64,000 nucleotides of DNA from Chondromyces crocatus (GTDB lineage Bacteria > Myxococcota_A > Polyangia > Polyangiales > Polyangiaceae): contig NZ_CP012159.1 of NCBI RefSeq assembly GCF_001189295.1, positions 10,063,856 to 10,127,855 of the forward strand, written 5' to 3'. The notes beneath the pieces were generated by a model that ran no database searches, was not told the DNA's origin, and saw only the letters and a program-made list of their open reading frames with translations. Both the position numbers and the translations under genes were made by a program. Shown here piece by piece: positions 18,001-25,612 of this stretch (within the stretch, counting starts at the first letter, position 1; each line of letters opens with the position of its first letter).

Positions 18001-19349
18001 ACGGAGGTCTCGTACCGCTGCTGCTTGAAGTAAGTCCACGCGAGCTTGTACCTCGCCACGCCGTGGACCGGAGGCTTCTTGTACTTGACCGACTGTCTGT
18101 AGGCAGCCTCTGCACGATTGAAATTGAACGGTCCCCCCGCCGCATCAATCTCGTCGAAATGATAGTCACCGATCTGCCACCAGACCTCGGGGACGTAACG
18201 TGGCTCATCTCCCAGAGGGACTTTTTGCGCTATCGGCTGGCAGCTGTCTGAATAGAGATTCTTGTAGACGACTTCGTCCTCTATCTGCGGCGTCTCCGGT
18301 TCCTCTCCCGGAGTTCCGGTCGGCCTGCGCTGACCTTGTGGTGCCGGCTTCACCGCGCCTATCGGCGTCGGATGCCTCGCCTCCCATCCCGTCCAGTAAT
18401 CAGCATCGTGATCTTGAGGGAGAGGAGCGACCGTGTCCCGCCTGGGGTCTCTGGGATCTGGTGCCGTCGGGTAGGGGAACTTGTTGTGACAGACCAGCGA
18501 CCGCCACACCTGCTGCGCCTCCGGTAGCCGCTCGGAGTCGTTCAGTGCGTGACCGAGGTAATAATAGACTCCGGCCAGTTCACGGTATGCTGGGAACTCA
18601 CCAATGATTCGCTTGTAGAGCGCAATCGCGGGCAAGAGACCCACGCCGAGATCTTCGCTCGCATCGGAATCAGTCCGTATCCGCTCTTCGTAGAGCGCGG
18701 CCAGACGAAACATGGCATCGGGCGAGGCCTCAGGCTGTGCGTTCGGCCCTGTGTAGCGCTGAATGAAGGCCTCGAGCCTGCGAATCGCTTCTTCACGGGC
18801 CTCTCTCAGCGCCTTCCTCTCAATGGCGATTTCATTGTCGAGCGCGGTGATGATGCGCTGCCGGCGCACCTCATAATGCTGCTTGATGAGCCGGGTGATG
18901 TTGTCACGATAGGCATTCGCCGCCTGCTCGTAGGCTTCCACCTGTTTCTCGAGCCTGGTCAAGTCGGCGACCTGCTGCGCAGTCGGCGGTGGCAACGGCG
19001 GGGCCGCCTTGCGAACCGCTCTTGGGGTCGCAGACCCCTGCGCGGACGTGGGCACGCCGGGCGTCTGCAACGCTGGCGTCTGAGCACCGAACAGCGGGGT
19101 CGCACGCAGATCCACGGGCGCGGTCCCCCTCGGTGGATTCGTGGAACCTCCGGCTGCCGTACTTCCAGGCGAAGGAGATGGCGCCACGGATCCCGCCTGG
19201 CCCGGTACGGATGACGACGCTCCCGGCTCCCCACCGGACGGGGCCTGTTGCCCCTGCACCTGTGGGGTTACCATCATCGTGACAGAGAGGCTCAACAGAG
19301 CGGCCAGGCTCCGAGGCCGAAGACTCCTCGATCCGTGCCGCTCGCTCAC
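15015..19349 (-). CDS. gltD: Giant periplasmic TPR protein, GltD (AgmU)-like
   Basis: 1444 residues starting at a GTG that overlaps the stop of the upstream gene (GTGA). Residues 1-34 form a signal peptide ending VQGQ. Residues 35-120 are a low-complexity Pro/Ser/Gly linker, followed by a helical segment (QVEAYEQAANAYRDNITRLI). Many TPR-like helical pairs cover ~190-1300 (MFRLAALYEERI, AIALYKRIIGEFPAYRELAG, AEAAYRQSVKYKKPP, AEKMPDGPERVKAWRETAAL). The C-terminal ~130 residues have a conserved Arg/Trp-rich helical block (RSRPGILPSLMPDGLPEP at the end). Size, periplasmic location, TPR content and position before the gltE-like gene match AgmU/GltD or NfsD. The protein should scaffold the periplasmic part of a trans-envelope complex. 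Confidence 0.8.
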   Translation of the reverse strand: MSERHGSRSLRPRSLAALLSLSVTMMVTPQVQGQQAPSGGEPGASSSVPGQAGSVAPSPSPGSTAAGGSTNPPRGTAPVDLRATPLFGAQTPALQTPGVPTSAQGSATPRAVRKAAPPLPPPTAQQVADLTRLEKQVEAYEQAANAYRDNITRLIKQHYEVRRQRIITALDNEIAIERKALREAREEAIRRLEAFIQRYTGPNAQPEASPDAMFRLAALYEERIRTDSDASEDLGVGLLPAIALYKRIIGEFPAYRELAGVYYYLGHALNDSERLPEAQQVWRSLVCHNKFPYPTAPDPRDPRRDTVAPLPQDHDADYWTGWEARHPTPIGAVKPAPQGQRRPTGTPGEEPETPQIEDEVVYKNLYSDSCQPIAQKVPLGDEPRYVPEVWWQIGDYHFDEIDAAGGPFNFNRAEAAYRQSVKYKKPPVHGVARYKLAWTYFKQQRYETSVRSFIELLRYNDEQEKLSGDPGADFRAEAYTYIASALTYTDFVGPGATEPFVPRNDVLDLESDPGVAEQKLRIAIQRVQDPSLVPQKEKWSVAIYRALMQEFKELAQFRNMMEVGELILAKWPLDRDAPVVQNQIADVYEMLAAQSREGTAERAQNAAKALDARTKLAQYVGKTGWTEANKDDPEALQTAERLVRGGLRRAAADHTNSGSALAQRASGIGDKEERDKLLERALGEYRMAAQGWEGYLSQDENSPDAYESRYWLADASHMVVVLQVEMDRSPSAADVEAARRTGIAVRDSNEDDRFLQQAAYMVVDTAHQQLVDQYKRYQHSGGQEGIEERDKVKTVGEGEKLQVVKETVPKPILDAISAREEYIQRVPPALDAPKNMDLYAFQAGDFYFLYGQFDEARRRLEPIYNEQCGKTEWGYRAWERLTTMSNLESNVEMSRKLAEAALAKSCAVNEEQRLKQEQIARPTISRGYYLDAARAFDKAEKMPDGPERVKAWRETAALYQVALEKAPARDEAPEAAMNGAYSYKQVGDYDQAIAMYSLFIREYGSEQNLSLLEKGDASASPPKPSDPKRYEERVKYLKQAYDALSAAYVLFFNYRSAAETFETIAKKDRFEQEDRRAAARNAVLLYANAGDRDRVDAARATFLELKPDPAQRADIDFLVASTELRGWDERGPDEGGNRAARMKALVAMESYFNIYRVNAAATPYLVQAAYHTAKLRRAAGEPQARDWCRNTVNAFIAFRRSVDGKVKGTIQSDMAAECAYTTIDEKLRQSFDYETGHHRYEGVIDKVKKSFEGDLAKANDIYFKELQEVITTFQSRTWSVAARARQGSLYDSCRTGLYNARPPGLKLYNDREEKLLKAAETSNREDLQEVADALRQRRREEWRAARERSLNDADQAMVKFYAEAVVWSRAWNIRNAAVDHALQRLAFFTDILGDAKIREWTSGIMDPESQSPFDYKDGVFLRSRPGILPSLMPDGLPEPAPVIP

Positions 19350-21796
19350 GGCACCTTCTCCTTGGTGCTCTCGTCGGCTTCCCCCCCCGTCGGTCCTCCA
19401 CCGTCGTCCAGGACCTCGTTCAGCTCGTCGCGCAGCATTTTGTCTTCGCGCGTCCGCTCCACTTGCAGGCTCCGCACGCGGGTCATCTGCTCCTCGCGCA
19501 CCTCCCAGGCCTGCTCCGTGATCCCCACATCGGCTCGAAGCACGATGTTCTTGAGACGATCGCGCACCTGCCCGAAGTTGCGCATGGCCACCTCGCCGAC
19601 CACGAGCCGTGCCTCCTGGTCGAGCGCCTCGAGCTGCAATGAGTAGTTCACCACGTTGGCTGTCTCCTGGGCGACAGCACGCTGAAGCTGGAATGAACGT
19701 CGCTCCACCTCCCCCTCCAGCTCTTGCATCGTCCTCTCGAGGAAGCTCTCCATCCCCTCGGCCGTCCGCAACAGCGGGTGGAGCCGCCGAGCGTAAGCGG
19801 CGAGCTCCGGGCCACCTCCTCCCTGCAGCGCCAGGGTCACCTCCCGGCCCAGCGCTTCGCGGTAGGCCTGGCGCACCTGCACGTCCTCCACAAAACGCTG
19901 ATCTCCGAAGCCCACTTGCACCCGCCCGGCGCCGATCATCTTGCGGAGCTCCTCGATCTGGTGCCGAAAGCTCGCCAGCTCTTGCTCACGCTGCGCCAGG
20001 TCCTGTGCGTATCGCCCCATCATTGCCGGGTCGCGCACCACACCGGTCGTTGGTCCCTCTCGGAGCATCCGTCGAAGACCGTTGACGGTCGCTTGCAGGG
20101 TGTCGACCTGGAGGTTCAGTCCCTGCAGGGCTTGAGAGGCCTGGTTCCATTGCTTGAGCGCCTCCTGGTCACGTTGCAGGAAGTCACCCTCCGTCACGGG
20201 AATGCGTGCGAGACGCGCCTGAAGTGCACGCCGCTGCGCCCGCGCCTGCCCGATGGGGCCCGCCAGCGCCCCCGGCGTCACGTCGTCCATCCCTTGCCCC
20301 ACCGTCAGCCGGGCCAGGCCGAGCCGGTTGAGCAGCGACAGCGTGCGTTCCTCCCCAGCCCTCAGCTCCGTGAAGGCCCGGACCCGGTTCGGAGAGCGGA
20401 GCAACGCATTCAACTTGTCGACCATCTCGCTCGACTGCTTGAGCAACGCGCGGCACCTGCCGGTGTCGTCGATGATCGCAAATGCCGTAGGGCCATCCTC
20501 GGCATCGCGCGCCCACTGGAGCGCGATCGGCGGCAGGCCCGAGCTGCTGTCGAGAACCTCTTCCTGGCTCAGCAGATCGTAGTAGAGGGCAGGATCGGCC
20601 GACCAGCCGAGGAAAGCGTCGACCCGCTCACGCATCGGGTCATAGCTGGCCCTGGTCCCTTCATAAATCTTGAGCGCTTTGTCGAAACGACCAGCCCGAA
20701 GGTTGAGGTCACCACGCAGTAGCGCGCTGTCGGCGATGTTCTGACTATCGGGCTGAGCGACGGCGAGCACCTCCAGGGCACGCTGCGCTCGGTCCACGTC
20801 ACCGAGTCGAACGTAAACCCACGCGAGCTCGTAGAGCATGGTCCCGAACTCGGCCGACGCCCTCCCGACGCGGGTGTACGCTCGCGCCGCCTGGAGAAAC
20901 TGATCGGCATCGTAAAAAAGACGTCCGATCGCCATCCATGACAGATCGATCACCTGCTGATGCTCGGGCGTATCTGCGGGAAGCTGGGTGACTTGCTGGA
21001 AGCGCTCGATCGCAGCCGTGTAGCGACTCACCGGGACTCGCGCAGGCTCCGCCTCTCCTGGAGCCGCCTGGTTTCCCGCGTCGGCGGTGTGCACCGGTGC
21101 GGCCGCAGCCGTCGCCTCTTTCAACGCGATCAGCGCCAGCAGGTATCCAGCCTGATGAAGGAGGCCACTGCTTGCGTCGACCACGCCGAGCGCGGCCCGT
21201 GCCGCTGCATGGTCGCGCTTGACGAACAGTGCCTTGCCACGCGCATAGGCGAGGGCACCGCCACCTGCCTCGGGAGGGATGGCGGACATCCCAGCCAGGA
21301 CTTCATCGAGCGCGGCGTGCTCCCGTAGACGAAGCGCGATGTCCACGAGCCGCCCCAGCGCCCGCACCTGGTACGTGGCGAAGCGGGGCTCACCTCTACG
21401 TTCCACCAGCTGCTGGAACGTACGCCGCGCCGAGAGGTACTGCTTCGAACGAAAATAGGTCTCACCGAGCAACGCCAACGCATCTGGCTGAGCCGTCGAA
21501 TGACCGGGGTACTTCTCGATCACCTCGTTCAGAACGGCGACTGCCCGATCGTAGTCTTTCGAGCCCATGAGCAGCACGGCGTCGGCTATCCGTGCAGCCG
21601 GGCTGCGCTCTTCTCCACGCGATCGGCGAATCGCATCCTGGATGATGCCGAGATCGCCATTGACGCCTGCGATCTCCTGAGAGGCACGCTGCGCGGCGCG
21701 CTCCGCATCGACCGCATGAGCCGCACCGGCGGACGAGAGGCAGGTCAGCAGACCAAGCCCTCCTCCCACCATCCGCGCTCGCGACAGGAACCGCAT
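19346..21796 (-). CDS. Large periplasmic TPR / coiled-coil protein (GltC-like candidate)
   Basis: 816 residues with a signal peptide (ARMVGGGLGLLTCLSSAGAA ending HAV). Residues ~55-420 contain tetratricopeptide-type pairs (DYDRAVAVLNEVIEKYPGHS, ALALLGETYFRSKQYLSARR, GTMLYELAWVYVRLGDVDRA). Residues ~520-780 are long charged helices likely to form coiled coil (QLEALDQEARLVVGEVAMRN; VREEQMTRVRSLQVERTRED). It is co-translated with the giant TPR protein downstream. GltC of Myxococcus is also a periplasmic TPR protein of the gliding complex, though encoded elsewhere there; the assignment here is a guess from architecture and neighbours. A structural or assembly role in the same machine is likely. 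Confidence 0.72.
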   Translation of the reverse strand: MRFLSRARMVGGGLGLLTCLSSAGAAHAVDAERAAQRASQEIAGVNGDLGIIQDAIRRSRGEERSPAARIADAVLLMGSKDYDRAVAVLNEVIEKYPGHSTAQPDALALLGETYFRSKQYLSARRTFQQLVERRGEPRFATYQVRALGRLVDIALRLREHAALDEVLAGMSAIPPEAGGGALAYARGKALFVKRDHAAARAALGVVDASSGLLHQAGYLLALIALKEATAAAAPVHTADAGNQAAPGEAEPARVPVSRYTAAIERFQQVTQLPADTPEHQQVIDLSWMAIGRLFYDADQFLQAARAYTRVGRASAEFGTMLYELAWVYVRLGDVDRAQRALEVLAVAQPDSQNIADSALLRGDLNLRAGRFDKALKIYEGTRASYDPMRERVDAFLGWSADPALYYDLLSQEEVLDSSSGLPPIALQWARDAEDGPTAFAIIDDTGRCRALLKQSSEMVDKLNALLRSPNRVRAFTELRAGEERTLSLLNRLGLARLTVGQGMDDVTPGALAGPIGQARAQRRALQARLARIPVTEGDFLQRDQEALKQWNQASQALQGLNLQVDTLQATVNGLRRMLREGPTTGVVRDPAMMGRYAQDLAQREQELASFRHQIEELRKMIGAGRVQVGFGDQRFVEDVQVRQAYREALGREVTLALQGGGGPELAAYARRLHPLLRTAEGMESFLERTMQELEGEVERRSFQLQRAVAQETANVVNYSLQLEALDQEARLVVGEVAMRNFGQVRDRLKNIVLRADVGITEQAWEVREEQMTRVRSLQVERTREDKMLRDELNEVLDDGGGPTGGEADESTKEKVP

Positions 21797-21806
21797 CGTG
21801 GGAATC

Positions 21807-22721
21807 CTATTTTCCGCCAGCGACCTGAGGCACGCTCGGGTCGGCGAGCCCGCTCGTCACCTTCTCCACGTACCGGATTGCGGGTCGTTCTTCGAGGGGG
21901 GTGGTGACGCCCCCTTTCTCGTAGGAGACCGCCTGCAGCTTGATCGTCTTGCCCTCGACGGCCGTGAAGGAGTGACTGGAGCGGACCTCGAAGCGATACC
22001 CTCGCAGGTACGAGAAAACCCCGAAGCCATTTCCCTGCAGGGTGACGAGCACCTGAAGGGTGTGGTCCCCGGGAGGGATCGTCCCGTTGAAGATCGGGAT
22101 CTCCGATTGCTCCGAGAGCAGACCGGACTGGTCCGCCTTGTTGTATTGAACAGCGCCATCCAGCACGACCAGCACCTTCGTCAGCCTGAAGGCGCTGGAC
22201 AGCTCGTTGTCGAAGCGGATCACCGCGCGCGAGCCGGCCCCACCCGTCGAAAGGATGGTATCGCTGAGCAGCGATAGACGGGTGTGGCTGCGGCGGATCT
22301 GCTCTTTGAGCTCGTCGATCCGCTGCTGCAGCCCACGCAAGCGTACCGCATAGGTTCCCCCATCCATCACAGGAGCCTGGGCCGGTGGCTGGCCAGAAGC
22401 TGGTTGCGCCTGGGGTGTCCCGACAGATGTGGAAGCCTGTCCTGGTGCCACCTGGGCTCCATCGGCAACCGACGGAGATGATGTCGCAGGCTGCACGGAG
22501 GGTTCACCCGATGCTCCACCAGGCGGCGTGGATGACCCTGGCACGGCCCAGCCCGACGCAGGCTGAACAGGCGCCGTGCCTGGCTGCACGGAGGGAGGTG
22601 CGGAAGCGGCCGGCGCCACGACCGGAGGCGACGGTGGCGCCCCTGCGGTCTGCGCAGAGGCGGGCGCGACCGTCAAGAAGGTCCCGACTCCCACCGCGAG
22701 CACCTGAATCAGACGCATCAT
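21807..22721 (-). CDS. Secreted protein with Pro/Ala-rich linker and beta-sandwich domain
   Basis: 304 residues from the first of two adjacent ATG codons (22721, 22718), with AGGTG about 6 bases upstream; a longer frame to 22934 looks non-coding. Residues 1-24 form a signal peptide (VLAVGVGTFLTVAPASAQ). Residues ~25-125 are low-complexity Pro/Ala/Ser/Gly. A short coiled coil (RLRGLQQRIDELKEQIRRSH) follows, then a beta-sandwich-like domain (FRLTKVLVVLDGAVQYN, IFNGTIPPGDHTLQVLVTLQ, YRFEVRSSHSFTAVEGK). This resembles a myxobacterial protein family often annotated from its Ala/Pro-rich linker as dihydrolipoamide acetyltransferase; there is no lipoyl or catalytic motif, so that name should not be used. 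It is the first gene of the envelope-machine locus, 10 bases before the next gene. Confidence 0.75.
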   Translation of the reverse strand: MMRLIQVLAVGVGTFLTVAPASAQTAGAPPSPPVVAPAASAPPSVQPGTAPVQPASGWAVPGSSTPPGGASGEPSVQPATSSPSVADGAQVAPGQASTSVGTPQAQPASGQPPAQAPVMDGGTYAVRLRGLQQRIDELKEQIRRSHTRLSLLSDTILSTGGAGSRAVIRFDNELSSAFRLTKVLVVLDGAVQYNKADQSGLLSEQSEIPIFNGTIPPGDHTLQVLVTLQGNGFGVFSYLRGYRFEVRSSHSFTAVEGKTIKLQAVSYEKGGVTTPLEERPAIRYVEKVTSGLADPSVPQVAGGK

Positions 22722-23229
22722 GGAACACCTCGCCGTCGAATCCGAGCACCGACCAGCTTGAAGGAGCGCTCCCGACCGGCGGACCGGAGTGTAGTTGCCA
22801 GGGCGTAGTAGGTGCAACGACCTGGGATCCATTGTAAGGCCACGTTGACCAGCCAGGCGCCCTGACGCTTTTGCTCCGGGCAGTCGAAACCGTGCTCGAG
22901 CGCACGCAGGGCTCCCCTGCCCCCTGTGCTTCACGGAGTGAGCCTGTCTCCCCGAGTCACCTCGCTCAGCCGAGAGGCATGCACCAGAGCCAGGTGTTTC
23001 TGCTCGGGGCTCGCTCGCAGCCGGGGTGATCCGCTAAGGTGCCCCCTGTGTCACTCATCGGAGGGCGCCTCAGAACTTGGCCACACCTCGTGCGTCCAAT
23101 GCAGCGCATGCCCTCCCCCTCCCCGGCTTCCCGGGGCACCGCGGGACTAGCTCCTCCCAGGTTTCCCGGACGTCAGCCCCAACCTGAGACGGCAGTTCAT
23201 CGTGCTCTCGGGCCGTTCAGGGGTTGAGC
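22722..23229. other. Intergenic region between divergent genes
   Basis: About 500 bases without a supported gene. It must hold the promoter of the ten-gene envelope locus (leftwards) and of the ECF sigma factor gene (rightwards). I see no confident promoter, operator or RNA element. Confidence 0.4.
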
Positions 23230-23850
23230 ATGAGTTCGATCTCTCGCGCTGAGCTGACGGACGAAGTCCTGATGATGCGGTTCCAAGGAGGAGACCGCAC
23301 GGCCTTCGCCGGTCTTGTCAGGAGGCACAAGACACCCATCTTCAACTTCATTCTGCGCCAGGTAAGAACGAGGCAAGCGGCAGAGGATCTCACCCAGGAC
23401 GTCTTCGTCAAAATTGTGCAGAACGCAGCCGACTTCAAGCATGAGGCCAGGTTCTCGACCTGGGCCTACACCATCGCGCGCAACGTGTGCATCGACCACC
23501 AGCGCAAGATGTCGCTGCGTCGTCATCCTTCGCTCGACCAGGCGAGCGGTGAGCACGGCGATGGCCCCACCCTCGGGGATCGCACAGCCGACAATGCCCC
23601 TGGCGCCTCGGTGGACCGGGTGGCCATCGGTGCGGAGATGGGTCAGCAGATCACGAAGGCCGTCGAACGACTGCCTCCGGAGCAGCGAGAGGTCTTTCTC
23701 CTTCGCGAGCTCGGCAACGTCCCGTTCAAGGACATCGCTCAGATGATGGGGGTACCCGAAAATACGGTGAAGAGCAGGATGCGCTATGCGCTCGAGCGCC
23801 TGCAGGAGGCGCTCGCCGAGTACGAGGACTACGCCCGGGCGCTGCGGTAG
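23230..23850 (+). CDS. ECF-subfamily RNA polymerase sigma factor
   Basis: 206 residues from the ATG at 23230 (AGGGG about 6 bases before). Region 2 shows LMMRFQGGDRTAFAGLVRRH, AAEDLTQDVFVKIVQN and FSTWAYTIARNVCIDHQRK. Region 4 shows LPPEQREVFLLRELGNVPFK followed by DIAQMMGVPENTVKSRMRYA, the helix-turn-helix that reads the -35 element. No region 3 is present, as expected for ECF sigma factors. The gene is followed 20 bases later by a zinc-finger membrane protein that is almost certainly its anti-sigma factor. Autoregulation is usual in such pairs. The stimulus is unknown; closeness to the envelope locus, transcribed divergently, makes an envelope signal an attractive guess. Confidence 0.95.
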   Translation: MSSISRAELTDEVLMMRFQGGDRTAFAGLVRRHKTPIFNFILRQVRTRQAAEDLTQDVFVKIVQNAADFKHEARFSTWAYTIARNVCIDHQRKMSLRRHPSLDQASGEHGDGPTLGDRTADNAPGASVDRVAIGAEMGQQITKAVERLPPEQREVFLLRELGNVPFKDIAQMMGVPENTVKSRMRYALERLQEALAEYEDYARALR

Positions 23851-23870
23851 GGCGCAGGGAGCGAGCCGCT

Positions 23871-25004
23871 ATGGACTGCGAGAAGTTCGATCAGCACGTG
23901 ATGGACGCGCTCTACGAGGAGCTCGACGAGCTCACCCACGCCGCCCTCAAGCGGCACCTGGAGAGCTGCGTCCGCTGCTCCTCGACGCTCGCCGGTCTTC
24001 GCGCCACCCGCGACGCAGCGGTGCTCCCCCTGGAAGAGCCCTCTGACGATCTCGATGCGCGCATCTTTGCGGCCGTCGAGGTCGCTCAGCAGCACACCCC
24101 CTGGCGGCGCAAGGCACTCCGAGCCCTTGCCTGGGCAGGTAGCCATGCGATGCGCCCTCAGCTCGCCATGGCGGCCCTCTTCGTCTTGGTCATCGGTTCG
24201 AGCTTGCTCCTCCTCAGAGCGCGACCCGGCACCGTCGGGATGGGGCCACTCCGCGTGACCGAGCACGGCATGCCCGCCCCCGAGTATGCCGAACCGGCCT
24301 ATGCCCCTGCCACGCCGGCTCCTCCTGCTCCCCTTGCGAACCAGGTGGTCACCACGCAGAGCGAGGCGAAGCGCATGGAGGACCGCGCGGCCGACAAAGC
24401 GGAGAGCGGCAGCCGCACCGAAGCAGCGGCTCCTGCGGCGGACCAAGCACAGACCCGAGGCGACCAGGAGGGCATGAACCGCGCGCCCGCGGGGAGTGCA
24501 GTGGAAGCCCTCGCACGCGCTCAGGCGGCGCGTGCTTCATCCGGCTGCAGTGCGGCGCTGCCCCTCTATGACGAGGTGGGAACCAGCTATCCCGGCACGG
24601 CGGCGGCACACACCGCCATGTGGGAGGCAGCTCGCTGTTACAAGGGCGCTGGAGACACAGGGCGCGCAAGAGAACTCTTCCTCGCCTTGCGTGCCGTCGA
24701 CGGCTACCGCGACCGTGTCGAGGCAGAGCTGGGCGAACAAGAAAACCTGGCTCAGAGCCAGACGAAGAACATCGCTGGAGCTCCGGGGGCCGGAGCAGGT
24801 CACAGCTACTCGGCACCAGCCCCCGCGGCGCCTCTCCGCGCGGCTGCGAAGCCTGCAGCCACGGAGACGAGCAGAGGGAAACAGGGCAACACGGCCGCAG
24901 AGCACGCCGACTCGGACAAGGGTTCGCCAGCACGCGCGACGGGCCAGCAGCGGTCCCAGCCCGCAGCGAGTCCCGCGCCGAGCGAACCTGCGCAGGCCCG
25001 CTGA
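23871..25004 (+). CDS. Zinc-finger anti-sigma factor with periplasmic TPR-like domain
   Basis: 377 residues. The N-terminus MDCEKFDQHVMDALYEELDE leads to the HxxxCxxC zinc motif (His29, Cys33, Cys36) of the zf-HC2/ZAS anti-sigma domain, which binds the sigma factor in the cytoplasm. One membrane helix lies at ~97-115 (LAMAALFVLVIGSSLLLLRA). The periplasmic part has a disordered Ala/Pro/Glu region, then at ~205-290 a TPR-like segment (LYDEVGTSYPGTAAAHTAMW, then CYKGAGDTGRARELFLALRA), and a long disordered tail. The TPR-like sensor and its Cys residues (SSGCSAALPLYDE, AARCYKG) may detect a periplasmic partner. Gene order sigma then anti-sigma, spaced 20 bases, indicates an operon. Confidence 0.9.
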   Translation: MDCEKFDQHVMDALYEELDELTHAALKRHLESCVRCSSTLAGLRATRDAAVLPLEEPSDDLDARIFAAVEVAQQHTPWRRKALRALAWAGSHAMRPQLAMAALFVLVIGSSLLLLRARPGTVGMGPLRVTEHGMPAPEYAEPAYAPATPAPPAPLANQVVTTQSEAKRMEDRAADKAESGSRTEAAAPAADQAQTRGDQEGMNRAPAGSAVEALARAQAARASSGCSAALPLYDEVGTSYPGTAAAHTAMWEAARCYKGAGDTGRARELFLALRAVDGYRDRVEAELGEQENLAQSQTKNIAGAPGAGAGHSYSAPAPAAPLRAAAKPAATETSRGKQGNTAAEHADSDKGSPARATGQQRSQPAASPAPSEPAQAR

Positions 25005-25115
25005 TCGACACGCTCACGCTCACTGGCTCCGCTGTCATCGCGTGAGCAGCCAGGTCCCACGCTGACGCCAGACCCTTTCCTGCGACGACGCAGCCGCCCC
25101 ACAAACCACAACGCC

Positions 25116-25517
25116 TCAGTTCAGAGGGTTCGGAGCCTCGCGCAGGTAGGCGATGGTCCGTATCGCCTCGACCAGCTGCTCTCGCTCGTCACGTGTCAGG
25201 CTCACGAAGCGGATGCCCATGCCAGGGTTGGGCGTCGGACGCAGCGGCGTCACGGCGTTGATCCACTGCACCATCCCCTGCAGCACGAAGGACGAGGCCG
25301 CGCCCGGCGGAGAAAACCGCAACGTGATGCGCACGCCTATCGAGAGGGGCGTGGTCGTCCGAACGAAGATTCCCAGCTCGGAGATGTTCGCGATCGAGGC
25401 GTAGAGAAAGGTGTCCTCAGCCTCGCAGTCGACGAGCCATGTAACCTGCACGCGCTCTGCTGAGCGGCGATCGTTTTCGCGACCCCCATCCATTGCTCTC
25501 TCGCTAGTCCCTTTCAT
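25116..25517 (-). CDS. PilZ-domain protein
   Basis: 133 residues from the ATG at 25517; an ATG at 25493 is also possible and still includes the whole domain. The sequence RRSAERVQVTWLVDCEAEDT, then SIANISELGIFVRTTTPL, is the PilZ pattern: an N-terminal Arg-rich segment and the (D/N)xSxxG motif (here NISELG). In classical c-di-GMP binders the first motif is RxxxR; RRSAER gives Arg residues in suitable places. The shorter PilZ type with conserved G(I/V)F(V/I)RT is common in myxobacteria. It may bind c-di-GMP and regulate motility or polysaccharide output. It stands alone, convergent with the anti-sigma gene. Confidence 0.88.
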   Translation of the reverse strand: MKGTSERAMDGGRENDRRSAERVQVTWLVDCEAEDTFLYASIANISELGIFVRTTTPLSIGVRITLRFSPPGAASSFVLQGMVQWINAVTPLRPTPNPGMGIRFVSLTRDEREQLVEAIRTIAYLREAPNPLN

Positions 25518-25612
25518 CACCCGCGTCGAGGGCACCTGCAGCAAGCAGACGCAGGGCTTCAACCATCACTGCGCTGACGCGACGAGTCGAGACTCATCCT
25601 CGAATCGGAGGA

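Noticed and set aside
15837-18251. Long plus-strand open frame of ~800 codons
   Set aside because: It is antisense to the giant TPR protein gene, and its translation is rich in Arg, His and Leu without any recognisable domain, as expected for high-GC antisense frames.
21807-22721. Dihydrolipoamide acetyltransferase
   Set aside because: The resemblance is only to Ala/Pro-rich linkers; no lipoyl-Lys or catalytic HxxxDG motif is present and the protein has a signal peptide.
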